From contig NZ_LAVA02000038.1 in assembly GCF_000974985.2 (NCBI RefSeq), forward strand, positions 1 to 64,000: 64,000 nt of DNA, read 5' to 3'. A program made the translations under genes and the position numbers. Below the pieces are notes generated by a model. The model saw only the letters and a program-made list of their open reading frames with translations. It did not search any database and had not been told where the DNA came from. Positions 46,969 through 55,431 of this stretch are shown here, one piece after another; the stretch's first letter is position 1, and every line of letters begins with the position of its first letter. This DNA is from Streptomyces mangrovisoli. GTDB taxonomy: Bacteria; Actinomycetota; Actinomycetes; Streptomycetales; Streptomycetaceae.

Positions 46969-47868
46969 TCACTCGTGCGGTACGACCGCCACCGGGCACG
47001 CCGCGTGGTGCAGCACCCCGTGCGCCGCCGACCCTATGCGGGCGCCCACCGCGGTCCGGCGCGCGCGCCGGCCCACGACCATCAGCTGGGCGTGCCCGGC
47101 CAGTTCGAGCAGCACCTGGCCCGCGCTGCCCAGCTCGATGTGCTCGACCACCGGCACGTCCGGGAACCGCTCCCGCCACGGTGCCACCGCCGCGGCGAGC
47201 GCCTTGCGCTCGAAGGGTTCGAGGCCGCCGGCGTCGTCGAGCAGCTTCAGCGAGCCGGGACTGTAGGCGAAGACGGGCGGCAGGCTCCAGGCGCGCACGA
47301 CCCGCAAGGTGGCGCGCCGGGCGGCGGCCGCCTCGAAGGCGAACCGGAGCGCGGCCGCGCTGTCGTCGGGCTCGCCCTGCTGGCCGACGACGACCTCGCG
47401 GCCCGCCGCCTCGGCGGAGGGCGCGTCGTCGGCGCGCACCAGCACCACCGGACGCTCCGCCCCGGCGATCACCTGCTGTCCGACCGACCCCAGCAGGAAG
47501 CCGACCACGGCACCGTGTCCGCGCGAGCCCAGGGCCAGCATCTCGGCGTCCCGCGCGGCCGGGACGAGCAGGTCGACGGGGTCGCCCTCGATCACCTCGG
47601 TGGCGACCTCCAGCGCCGGGTGCCGCTCGGTGATCTCCCGGACCGCCGCCGCGACCCCTTCGCGCACCCAGCGCGCCTGGTCCTCGCGGCCGCCCGGACG
47701 CTCGCGGCCGTCCGGGCCGTCGGCGCCGAACGCCTCGTGCCGCTCGTGGCGCCAGACGTGCACCACCCGCAGCGGCAGATCACGGCGTACGGCCTCCCGG
47801 GCGGCCCAGGCCAGCGCGGCCCGGCTCTCGTCCGAGCCGTCGATGCCTGCCGTGATCGGGCGCGTCAT
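46969..47868 (-). CDS. Universal stress protein (two Usp domains)
   Basis: A 299-residue tandem UspA protein. The first domain (about 1-148) opens ITAGIDGSDES and has the nucleotide motif GSRGHGAVVGFLLGSV; the second (about 155-297) ends VGRRARRTAVGARIGSAAHG. The ATP-binding G-x2-G-x9-GS/T pattern is intact in domain 1 and partly degraded in domain 2. It is probably soluble and dormancy/stress related, as in DosR-controlled homologues of mycobacteria, by analogy only. ATG at 47868 follows GGAAGG with good spacing. Confidence 0.93.
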   Translation of the reverse strand: MTRPITAGIDGSDESRAALAWAAREAVRRDLPLRVVHVWRHERHEAFGADGPDGRERPGGREDQARWVREGVAAAVREITERHPALEVATEVIEGDPVDLLVPAARDAEMLALGSRGHGAVVGFLLGSVGQQVIAGAERPVVLVRADDAPSAEAAGREVVVGQQGEPDDSAAALRFAFEAAAARRATLRVVRAWSLPPVFAYSPGSLKLLDDAGGLEPFERKALAAAVAPWRERFPDVPVVEHIELGSAGQVLLELAGHAQLMVVGRRARRTAVGARIGSAAHGVLHHAACPVAVVPHE

Positions 47869-47928
47869 GGAGGGGCCTTCCGCAGTGGTCGTCGTGTGCC
47901 GCGGCCCAGTCTTCACTACGCTGCGGGC

Positions 47929-48282
47929 ATGGCCTTGGAATGGGAGCAGGTGATCGTCGACGCCGCCGACCCGGTGGCCCTCGGGCGCTGGTGGGCGGAG
48001 GCGCTCGGCTGGGTGGTGGTGAACGACGACCCCGACGAGTTCGAGATCCGGCCCGCACCCGACCGGCTGCCCGGACTGCTCTTCGCGGACGTCCCGGAGA
48101 AGAAGACCGGCAAGAACCGCCTCCACCTGGACTTCCGCCCCGACGACCAGGCGGCGGAGGTCGCCCGGCTGCTCACCCTGGGCGCCCGCCCCGCGGACGT
48201 GGGCCAGGGCGACGAGACCTGGGTGGTGCTGGCGGATCCGGAGGGCAACGAGTTCTGCGTGCTGTCGTCACGGCGCGCCTGA
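47929..48282 (+). CDS. VOC/glyoxalase-like protein
   Basis: A 117-residue single-domain vicinal-oxygen-chelate-fold protein of the type often seen in Streptomyces (ALEWEQVIVDAADPVALGRW at the start, LHLDF and VLADPEGNEFCVL in the core). Substrate unknown. The ATG has no ribosome site and lies about ten bases from a possible -10 (CACTAC), so the mRNA is probably leaderless. It is divergent from the universal stress protein across 60 bases. Confidence 0.85.
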   Translation: MALEWEQVIVDAADPVALGRWWAEALGWVVVNDDPDEFEIRPAPDRLPGLLFADVPEKKTGKNRLHLDFRPDDQAAEVARLLTLGARPADVGQGDETWVVLADPEGNEFCVLSSRRA

Positions 48283-48346
48283 TCACCGGCGCGGACGCGG
48301 CAGACTTTCGAGGGCGGCAGGGCTGATCACCGGCGACGGCGCGGCA

Positions 48347-48434
48347 GATCACCCGCGGCGCTGCTGATCACCCGCGGCGCTGCTGATCACCCGCGGCACT
48401 GCTGATCACCCGCGGCACTGCTGATCACCGGCTG
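48347..48434. repeat. Tandem repeat, 19 bp x 4 plus partial units
   Basis: Units GATCACCCGCGGC(G/A)CTGCT begin at 48347, 48366, 48385 and 48404, with a partial unit at 48423 and isolated partial copies at about 48283 and 48323. The units are identical apart from one G/A change and a single 19-bp period, implying recent slippage. They lie directly upstream of the redox-signalling operon. Confidence 0.9.
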
Positions 48435-48541
48435 TCGCATATCCGAGCGAAGCAGGGCGATCGAACATACGATGGCCTGAACCGGCGCGGCGACGACGGG
48501 GACGCCGTGCCCTTGACCCGACCGCTCGGGGTGGGAGACGT

Positions 48542-50218
48542 ATGGCACAGGCCGCCGATTCGGCGCGGACCGTCATCATGACCGTGGACGACGACCCGGG
48601 GGTCTCCCGTGCGGTCGCCCGGGACCTGCGGCGGCGCTACGGCGAGTCCTACCGGATCGTGCGCGCGGAGTCCGGCGAGTCCGGCCTCGAGACGCTGCGC
48701 GAGCTGAAGCTGCGCGGTGATCTGGTCGCGGTGATCCTCGCCGACTACCGGATGCCGCAGATGAACGGCATCGAGTTCCTGGAACAGGCCCTGGACGTGT
48801 ATCCGGGGGCGCGGCGCGTGCTGCTCACCGCGTACGCGGACACCAACGCGGCGATCGACGCGATCAACGTCGTCGATCTCGACCACTATCTGCTCAAGCC
48901 GTGGGACCCGCCCGAGGAGAAGCTCTACCCGGTCCTGGACGATCTGCTGGAGGCGTGGCGGGGCAGCGACTACCACGCGGTGCCGACCACGAAGGTCGTC
49001 GGGCACCGCTGGTCGGCGCGCTCCTCGGACGTGCGGGAGTTCCTCGCGCGCAACCAGGTGCCCTACCGCTGGTACTCCGTGGAGGAACCGGAGGGGCAGC
49101 GGCTGCTGAGCGCGGCCGGGCAGGACGGACAGCGGCTGCCGCTGGTGATCACCCCGGACGGCACGCCGCTCGTGGAGCCCGAGGCGCCGGACCTCGCCGC
49201 CCATGTGGGCCTGGCGACGACACCCACGGCGGACTTCTACGACCTCGTGGTGATCGGCGGCGGACCGGCGGGGCTCGGCGCGGCCGTGTACGGGGCGTCG
49301 GAGGGGCTGCGCACGGTGCTGGTGGAGCGGTCGGCGACCGGCGGGCAGGCCGGGCAGAGCTCCCGGATCGAGAACTACCTCGGCTTCCCCGACGGGGTCT
49401 CCGGCGCGCAGCTCACCGGCCGGGCCCGGCGGCAGGCGACGAAGTTCGGCGCCGAGATCCTCACCGCCCGAGAGGTCAGCGCTCTGGAGGTCAACGGCGC
49501 GGCGCGGGTGGTGCGGTTCACCGACGGCTCCGAGGTCGCCGCGCACAGCGTGATCCTCGCGACCGGCGTGCAGTACCGGCAGTTGACGGCCGCGGGCTGC
49601 ACCGACCTCACCGGCTGCGGGGTGTACTACGGCTCCGCGCTCACCGAGGCGTCCTCCTGCCAGGGCCAGGACGTGTACATCGTGGGCGGCGCCAACTCCG
49701 CGGGCCAGGCCGCGATGTACCTGGCCAAGGGCGCCAAGTCGGTGACGCTGCTGGTCCGTGGCGGCGACCTGTCGGCGTCGATGTCGCACTACCTGATCCA
49801 GCAGATCGAGGAGGCGCCCAACATCTCGGTGCGCACCCGCACGGTGGTGGAGTCCGCGCACGGCTCCGACCATCTGGAGCAGCTGACACTGCGTCACACC
49901 GAGTCGGGTGAGACCGAACTCGTGGACGCGCAGTGGATGTTCGTGTTCATCGGCGCCGCCCCGCTGACCGACTGGCTGGACGGCACCGTGCTGCGCGACG
50001 CGCGCGGGTTCATCCTGTCCGGGCCCGATCTGGCCGCCGAGGGCCGGCCGCCCGCGGGCTGGGAGCTGGACCGGCCGCCGTACCACCTGGAGACCAATGT
50101 GCCCGGCGTGTTCGTGGCGGGCGACGCGCGCGCCGAGTCCGCGAAACGCGTCGCCTCCGCAGTGGGAGAGGGAGCCATGGCCGTGATGCTCGTCCACCGG
50201 TATCTGGAGCAGTCGTGA
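48542..50218 (+). CDS. Receiver-domain / thioredoxin-reductase-like flavoprotein fusion
   Basis: A 558-residue three-part fusion. Residues 1-130 are a CheY-like receiver with DDD acidic cluster, acceptor Asp68 in ILADYRMPQMNG, Thr in LLTAYAD and Lys in YLLKPW. Residues about 145-215 look like a glutaredoxin-type thioredoxin fold without its cysteines (RWSARSSD where CxxC would be). The rest is TrxB-like: FAD motif VVIGGGPAGLGAAVYG, GGQAGQSSRIENYLGFP, NAD(P)H motif IVGGANSAGQAA and FVAGDARAESAKR. The TrxB redox pair (CATC) is replaced by YYGSAL, so it cannot reduce thioredoxin in the normal way. ATG follows GGGAG. It overlaps the kinase gene as GTGA. Confidence 0.9.
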   Translation: MAQAADSARTVIMTVDDDPGVSRAVARDLRRRYGESYRIVRAESGESGLETLRELKLRGDLVAVILADYRMPQMNGIEFLEQALDVYPGARRVLLTAYADTNAAIDAINVVDLDHYLLKPWDPPEEKLYPVLDDLLEAWRGSDYHAVPTTKVVGHRWSARSSDVREFLARNQVPYRWYSVEEPEGQRLLSAAGQDGQRLPLVITPDGTPLVEPEAPDLAAHVGLATTPTADFYDLVVIGGGPAGLGAAVYGASEGLRTVLVERSATGGQAGQSSRIENYLGFPDGVSGAQLTGRARRQATKFGAEILTAREVSALEVNGAARVVRFTDGSEVAAHSVILATGVQYRQLTAAGCTDLTGCGVYYGSALTEASSCQGQDVYIVGGANSAGQAAMYLAKGAKSVTLLVRGGDLSASMSHYLIQQIEEAPNISVRTRTVVESAHGSDHLEQLTLRHTESGETELVDAQWMFVFIGAAPLTDWLDGTVLRDARGFILSGPDLAAEGRPPAGWELDRPPYHLETNVPGVFVAGDARAESAKRVASAVGEGAMAVMLVHRYLEQS

Positions 50219-51675
50219 GCGGGCAGGTGATGCCGTGCAGCCCGGCGGAGATCGGCTCGCTGTTCCTGTTCGAGAAGCTCTCCGCCGACCAGCTCGGCAC
50301 CTTGTGCAGCGAGGGCCGGGTGGAGCGGTTCGAGCCGGGGCCCGTCTACACCGAGGGCGAACCCGCGACCTGCTTCTACGTGATGGTCGAGGGCACGGTG
50401 GTGCTGTCGCGGCGGGTCGGCGGTGACGACGTCGAGGTCACACGGACCTCGCAGCGCGGGGTGTACGCGGGCGCCATGCAGGCCTACCTCGGGGACCGGG
50501 TGCGGCAGGCCTACAACAACTCGATGCGGGTGACCGAGCCGTCGCGGTTCTTCGTGCTGCCGGCCGACACGTTCGCGCGGGTCATGAGCGAGTGGTTCCC
50601 GATGGCCGTGCATCTGCTGGAGGGGCTGTTCTTCGGGTCGAAGAGCACGCAGGCGGCGATCGGGCAGCGGGAACGGCTGCTGGCGCTCGGCTCGTTGTCG
50701 GCGGGCCTGACCCACGAGCTGAACAACCCGGCGGCCGCTGCCGTCCGGGCCACCGCGTCGCTGCGCGAGCGGGTCGCGAAGATGCGGCACAAGCTGGCCG
50801 TCATCTCCGAAGCGCCGTTCTCCCCCGAGGCGTTGAAGGGGCTGATCGAGATCCAGGAGCGCACGGCCGAGCTGGTGGCCAAGGCGCCCGCGCTCAGCCC
50901 GCTGGAGACCGCCGACCGGGAGGACGCGCTCACCGACTGGCTGGAGGACCGCGGCATGGACCAGGGCTGGCAGCTCGCGCCGACGTTCGTGCAGGCCGGT
51001 CTGGACATCGACTGGCTGGAGCAGGTCGCAGCGACGGTCGACGAGGAGATCCTGCCGAACGCGGTCGGCTGGCTCAACTACACGGTCGAGACCGAGCTGT
51101 TGATGAACGAGATCGAGGACTCCACCACCCGCATCTCGCATCTCGTCGACGCGGCCAAGCAGTACTCCCAGCTCGACCGGGCGCCCTACCGCGTCGCGGA
51201 CGTGCACGAACTCCTCGACAGCACACTGCTGATGCTGTCCGCGAAGATCGGCCCGCGGATCACGGTCGTCAAGGACTACGACCGTACGCTGCCGAACGTC
51301 CCCGCCTACCCGGCGGAGCTCAACCAGGTGTGGACCAACCTGATCGACAACGCGGTCGCCGCCATGAACGGCACCGAGGGGCACGGCACGTTGACCGTGC
51401 GGACCGCGCGCGAGAACGAGCATCTGCTGGTCGAGTTCGGCGACACCGGCCCCGGGGTGGCACCGGAGATCCGTGACCGCATCTTCGACCCGTTCTTCAC
51501 CACCAAGCCCGTCGGCGAGGGCACGGGGCTCGGCCTGGACATCTCCTGGCGGATCGTCGTCAACAAGCACCACGGCACCCTCCAGGTGGAGTCGGTGCCG
51601 GGCGACACCCGCTTCCAGGTGCTGCTGCCGCTCACGCCCGCGGAACCCGACCCGGCCCCCGAGGAGCCCGTATGA
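50215..51675 (+). CDS. Soluble histidine kinase with N-terminal cNMP-binding domain
   Basis: A 486-residue cytoplasmic kinase. Residues about 10-130 form a CRP-like cyclic-nucleotide-binding roll (FEKLSADQLGTLCSEGRVE, TCFYVMVEGTVVLSRRVG). HisKA-like helices carry the acceptor His167 in GLTHELNNPAAAA, a variant seen in NtrB-like and related kinases. HATPase_c has NLIDNAVAAM, GDTGPGV and GTGLGLDIS. No membrane helix. GTG at 50215 overlaps the flavoprotein stop, and the gene's end overlaps the zinc finger ATG. The natural partner is the receiver on the flavoprotein upstream. Confidence 0.92.
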   Translation: MSGQVMPCSPAEIGSLFLFEKLSADQLGTLCSEGRVERFEPGPVYTEGEPATCFYVMVEGTVVLSRRVGGDDVEVTRTSQRGVYAGAMQAYLGDRVRQAYNNSMRVTEPSRFFVLPADTFARVMSEWFPMAVHLLEGLFFGSKSTQAAIGQRERLLALGSLSAGLTHELNNPAAAAVRATASLRERVAKMRHKLAVISEAPFSPEALKGLIEIQERTAELVAKAPALSPLETADREDALTDWLEDRGMDQGWQLAPTFVQAGLDIDWLEQVAATVDEEILPNAVGWLNYTVETELLMNEIEDSTTRISHLVDAAKQYSQLDRAPYRVADVHELLDSTLLMLSAKIGPRITVVKDYDRTLPNVPAYPAELNQVWTNLIDNAVAAMNGTEGHGTLTVRTARENEHLLVEFGDTGPGVAPEIRDRIFDPFFTTKPVGEGTGLGLDISWRIVVNKHHGTLQVESVPGDTRFQVLLPLTPAEPDPAPEEPV

Positions 51676-52022
51676 CCAGCCAGAACGGAATCGACCCTGC
51701 GGTGCCGCCGAGCGGCACGGGCTGTGTGGAGTGCGAGGCCGCGGGCGGCTGGTGGTTCCACCTGCGCCGGTGCGCCGAGTGCGGCCACATCGGGTGCTGC
51801 GACGACTCGCCCGCGAAGCACGCCACCGCGCACCATCGCGACACCGGCCACCCGCTCATCCGGAGCTACGAGCCGGGTGAGCAGTGGTTCTGGAACTACG
51901 AGACCGACGAACTGTACGAATCGGGGCCGGAGTTGGCGCCACCGGTGAGCCATCCGGCGGATCAGCCGGCGCCGGGGCCGGCGGGGCGGGTGCCGGCCAA
52001 CTGGGCCCAGACGCTCCGCTAG
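51672..52022 (+). CDS. UBP-type zinc finger protein
   Basis: A 116-residue protein made mostly of a ZnF-UBP domain. CVEC and CAEC pairs, HIGCCDD, and HATAHHRDTGH supply the Cys/His ligands, followed by the family's conserved WFWNYETDELYE. In eukaryotes this fold binds the C-terminal Gly of ubiquitin; bacteria have none, so here it may bind another free C-terminus or act as a zinc/redox module. ATG overlaps the kinase stop (ATGA), giving a three-gene translationally coupled operon. The C-terminus is a short Pro-rich tail. Confidence 0.92.
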   Translation: MTSQNGIDPAVPPSGTGCVECEAAGGWWFHLRRCAECGHIGCCDDSPAKHATAHHRDTGHPLIRSYEPGEQWFWNYETDELYESGPELAPPVSHPADQPAPGPAGRVPANWAQTLR

Positions 52023-52050
52023 GTTCGGCACCTGTCCGGGCGGGATGCAC

Positions 52051-52240
52051 CGTGCGGGTGCGTCGTGGCCGTTCGCGCAGTTCCCCGCGCCCCCATCGGG
52101 ACGCCGGTCCACCCGTGCGCGCCTAGGGGCGCGGGGAACTGCGCGACCAGCCCCCACCGACCCGGCGGTCGAAATACACGGTCTGCTCGCCCCTGCGGGC
52201 CCGTCGTGGTTGCTCGCGCAGTTCCCCGCGCCCCTGACGG
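52051..52240. repeat. Three copies of the dispersed palindromic element
   Basis: Copies at 52051-52094 (forward), 52124-52160 (reverse) and 52195-52240 (forward) fill most of the 308-base gap after the zinc finger gene. The middle copy can pair with either neighbour, giving two mutually exclusive hairpins. Otherwise the gap holds only the leader of the LuxR gene. Confidence 0.85.
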
Positions 52241-52330
52241 GGGCGCCGTCCAGCCGTGCGCGCTCAGCCTCCACCGGCCAGGTGGAAAGGCGGAGGCGGG
52301 AATGTCAGGGGGGCATGCCAGGATGGAGGC

Positions 52331-55321
52331 GTGTCGCAGGTCTCTCTCACTTCGCCCCTTGTCGGCCGGGACGACGAAGTCGCCCTTCTCGCAGGTGTGC
52401 TGCGGCGCGTACGGGACGGCGAGGCGCGGGCCGTGCTGGTCGCGGGGGACGCCGGGGTCGGCAAGAGCCGGCTGCTCGGGGAGCTGGCCGAGCGGGCCTC
52501 CCGGGGCGGCGCGACCGTGCTCACCGGGCACTGCGTCGACCTCGGCGACGTGGGCCTGCCGTATCTGCCGTTCACCGAGATCCTCGGCGTGCTCGCCGCC
52601 GACGAGCGGTTCGCGAAGCTCTGCGCGGCGCATCCGGCGGCCGGCCGGCTGCTCGGCGCGGGCGCGGGTACGGAGCCGGTCCGGGACGGCGACGGACGGC
52701 TGCGGCTCTTCGAAGCCGTCGCCGGACTCCTCGCCGACGTCGCCGCCGTCACCCCGCTGCTGCTCGTGATCGAGGATCTGCACTGGGCCGATCAGTCCTC
52801 GCGGGACCTGCTGCGGTTCCTGCTCAGCCGGGGTGTGCTGCAACGCCCGGCGGGCGGCGGGCCGGCGCACCGGCTCGCCCTGTTCGCCTCCTACCGGGCC
52901 GACGACCTGCACCGCCGCCACCCGCTGCGCCCCCTGCTCGCGGAACTGGTGCGGCTGCCCGCGGTGGAGCGCCTGGAACTGCGCCCGCTGCCCGACCCGG
53001 AGGTCGCCCGGCTGGTGCGGTCGCTGCGCCAGGGCCCGCTGCCCGAGGCGACGGTGCGCCGGATCGTGGAGCGCGCCGAGGGCAACGCCTTCTACGCCGA
53101 GGAACTGCTCGCCGCCACCGACGCCGAGGCGGGCGGCGTGCCCAGCGGCCTCGCGGACGTCCTGCTCATCCGCTTCGAGCAGCTCACCGACACCGCCCAG
53201 CAGGTGCTGCGCACCGCGGCCGTCGCGGGCCGGCGGGTGGAGCACGACCTGCTGCGCGCCGCGGTCGGACTGCCCGAGGACGAGCTGGAGACCGCGCTAC
53301 GCGAAGCCGTGGGGCGCCGGCTGCTGGTCCCGGGCGACGGCGACACGTACGCGTTCCGGCACGCCCTCGCCCGCGAGGCGGTCTACGCGGACCTGCTGCC
53401 CGGCGAGCGGTCCCGGCTGCACGGCACCTTCGCGCGGCTGCTCGCGGACCACGGCGGGCGCCCGGAGAACGCGGCCGAGCGCGCCCACCACTACCGCGAG
53501 AGCCACGATCTGCCGGAGGCGCTCGCCGCGTCCCTGGAGGCGGCCGGCCACGCCCAGCGGGTGGGCGCGCCCGCCGAGGAACTGCGGCACCTGGAGGCCG
53601 CCCTCGACCTGTGGACCTCCGTCGACCCCGCAGCCCGCCCCGCCGGCGAGGGCGCGGGCCGGGTCGCGCTCATGCTGCGCGCGTCGGCGGCCGCCGCGCA
53701 CACCGGGCTGCCGCATCGCGCGGTCTCCCTGACCCGCGCCGCGCTCGCGGGCACCGGCCGTGACACGGACGCCGAACTCGCCGCCCGGGTGCGGTACACG
53801 CTGGCGGGCAACCTGATCGGCGTGGACAGTCTGAAGGCCGCGTTCGCGTACAGCAGCGAGGCGCTGGCGATGATCCCCGCCGAGCCGCCGTCCCGGACCT
53901 GGCTGTGGGCGGCGGCCACCCATGTCCTCGCGGCGCGTCAGGTCGGCGAGGACGCGACCGCGCTGCGCGTGGCCCGGGAGGCGCTGGGCGTCGCCGAGCG
54001 CCTGGGCGTGCTCGACGCGCAGGCCGACCTGCTGATCTCGCTGGCCGGTCTGGAGGGCGGCGGGCGGCGCACACCGGCGGGCCGGGCGCGCCTGCACGAG
54101 GCCCGCGAACTGGCCCACCGCGCGGGCAACGCGCCGGTGGAGCTGCGCGCCCTGTACAACCTCGCCGTGGGCTGGTTCGAGTCGGGGGAGCTGACGGAGT
54201 GCCTGCCGTGGCTCACCGAGGGGCTGGACCGGGCCCGTCGGGCGGGCCTGGCCTCCTCGCCGTACCCGATGGAGATGCGCTACGTCCGGCTGCTGGCGCT
54301 GTACACGCTGGGCCGCTGGGACGAGTGCGTGCGCACGGCCGCCGAGGACGCCGAGGCGCTGCCCCTGGCCGTCGGCTACACGGTGGGACCGGCGCTGTGC
54401 GTGGCGCTGGCGCGCGGCGACGAGGCCGCCGCCGAGCAGCGCGCCCAAGCCCTGCTGCAGGGCCCGTTCGACTGGATGGCCACGATGGTGGCGGGCATCG
54501 TGCTGACCGACGCGGCGGCCCTGCGCGGCGACGCCGAGGCGGCCGTGGCCCGCACGCGTACGACGGTCGAGGCGCTCACCGACGAGTCGGGCCGCCGCCC
54601 CGACCTGTCGATCCGGCTGGCGGCGCTCGCCCTGTCCGCGGTGGCCGACCGCGCCGGGGACCTGCGCCTGGCGGGCGACACGGCGGGGGTGGCGGAGTGG
54701 ACCGCGCGGGCCACCGAACTGGTGGAGCTGGCGCGGGCGACGGCCGGCCGGGACGGGGGCGGCCGCCCGCAGGGGCCCGAGGGACTGGCCTGGCTGGCGC
54801 GCGCGGAGGCGGAGTGGACCCGCGCGGTGTCCGGGACCGACGCGGCGGCGTGGGAGAAGGCGGTGCAGAGCTTCGACTACGGCGACGGGTACGAGCAGGC
54901 GCGCTGCCGACTGCGCTTCGCCGAGGCCCTGTTGACGGCCGACCGCAAGGCGGAGGCGGCGGCCCAGGCGCGCGAGACCCGCGAGGCGGCCGCCCGGCTC
55001 GGCGCGATCCGGCTGCTGGCGCGGGTGGACGCCCTGATCCGCCGCGGCCGCCTCGGCGACACCGCGGCGGCCGACCGGAGCGGTCCGGTGCTCACCGCCC
55101 GCGAGCAGGAGGTGCTGCGGCTGCTGGCCCTCGGGCGCAGCAACCGCCGGATCGGCGAGGAGCTGTACATCAGCGGCAAGACGGCGAGCGTGCACGTCTC
55201 CAACATCCTCGCGAAACTCGGCGCCGCGGGCCGCACGGAGGCGGTGGCGATCGCCTACCGCGAGGGGCTGATCCCGTACCGCGAGGGACCGGCGACGCCG
55301 GAGCCGGCACCGGGCGACTGA
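52331..55321 (+). CDS. LAL-family LuxR transcriptional regulator
   Basis: A 996-residue large ATP-binding LuxR regulator. SPLVGRDDEVALL opens the AAA/NB domain, Walker A GDAGVGKS lies near residue 39 and Walker B LLLVIEDLHWAD near 147. A long TPR-like helical middle (about 380-900) follows, then a C-terminal LuxR HTH (about 921-985, LTAREQEVLRLLALGRSNRRI). LALs such as MalT-type proteins and pathway-specific activators bind a ligand plus ATP before DNA binding. GTG at 52331 is the best start although its GGAGG is very close. No cognate biosynthetic cluster is nearby. Confidence 0.9.
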   Translation: MSQVSLTSPLVGRDDEVALLAGVLRRVRDGEARAVLVAGDAGVGKSRLLGELAERASRGGATVLTGHCVDLGDVGLPYLPFTEILGVLAADERFAKLCAAHPAAGRLLGAGAGTEPVRDGDGRLRLFEAVAGLLADVAAVTPLLLVIEDLHWADQSSRDLLRFLLSRGVLQRPAGGGPAHRLALFASYRADDLHRRHPLRPLLAELVRLPAVERLELRPLPDPEVARLVRSLRQGPLPEATVRRIVERAEGNAFYAEELLAATDAEAGGVPSGLADVLLIRFEQLTDTAQQVLRTAAVAGRRVEHDLLRAAVGLPEDELETALREAVGRRLLVPGDGDTYAFRHALAREAVYADLLPGERSRLHGTFARLLADHGGRPENAAERAHHYRESHDLPEALAASLEAAGHAQRVGAPAEELRHLEAALDLWTSVDPAARPAGEGAGRVALMLRASAAAAHTGLPHRAVSLTRAALAGTGRDTDAELAARVRYTLAGNLIGVDSLKAAFAYSSEALAMIPAEPPSRTWLWAAATHVLAARQVGEDATALRVAREALGVAERLGVLDAQADLLISLAGLEGGGRRTPAGRARLHEARELAHRAGNAPVELRALYNLAVGWFESGELTECLPWLTEGLDRARRAGLASSPYPMEMRYVRLLALYTLGRWDECVRTAAEDAEALPLAVGYTVGPALCVALARGDEAAAEQRAQALLQGPFDWMATMVAGIVLTDAAALRGDAEAAVARTRTTVEALTDESGRRPDLSIRLAALALSAVADRAGDLRLAGDTAGVAEWTARATELVELARATAGRDGGGRPQGPEGLAWLARAEAEWTRAVSGTDAAAWEKAVQSFDYGDGYEQARCRLRFAEALLTADRKAEAAAQARETREAAARLGAIRLLARVDALIRRGRLGDTAAADRSGPVLTAREQEVLRLLALGRSNRRIGEELYISGKTASVHVSNILAKLGAAGRTEAVAIAYREGLIPYREGPATPEPAPGD

Positions 55322-55374
55322 CGCGCCGCGATCGGGCAGCCGACGTGGCGCGGCACGGTGACCGAGGTGACACG

Positions 55375-55408
55375 GCCCGGCGGCCCGGGGATGCCCGGGC
55401 CGCCGGGC
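55375..55408. terminator. 15-bp perfect hairpin between convergent genes
   Basis: GCCCGGCGGCCCGGG (55375-55389) and its exact reverse complement (55394-55408) flank a GATG loop. Placed between the LuxR gene and the convergent metalloprotease, it can end transcription from both sides. Confidence 0.75.
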
Positions 55409-55431
55409 GCGTAGGTCGGCACGGCGGCGCG

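Noticed and set aside
48347..48434. Regular repeats suggesting a CRISPR array
   Set aside because: The 19-bp units are contiguous without spacers and there are no cas genes.
48542..50218. Annotation as a functional thioredoxin reductase
   Set aside because: The redox CxxC is missing and a receiver domain is fused at the N-terminus, so the name would mislead.
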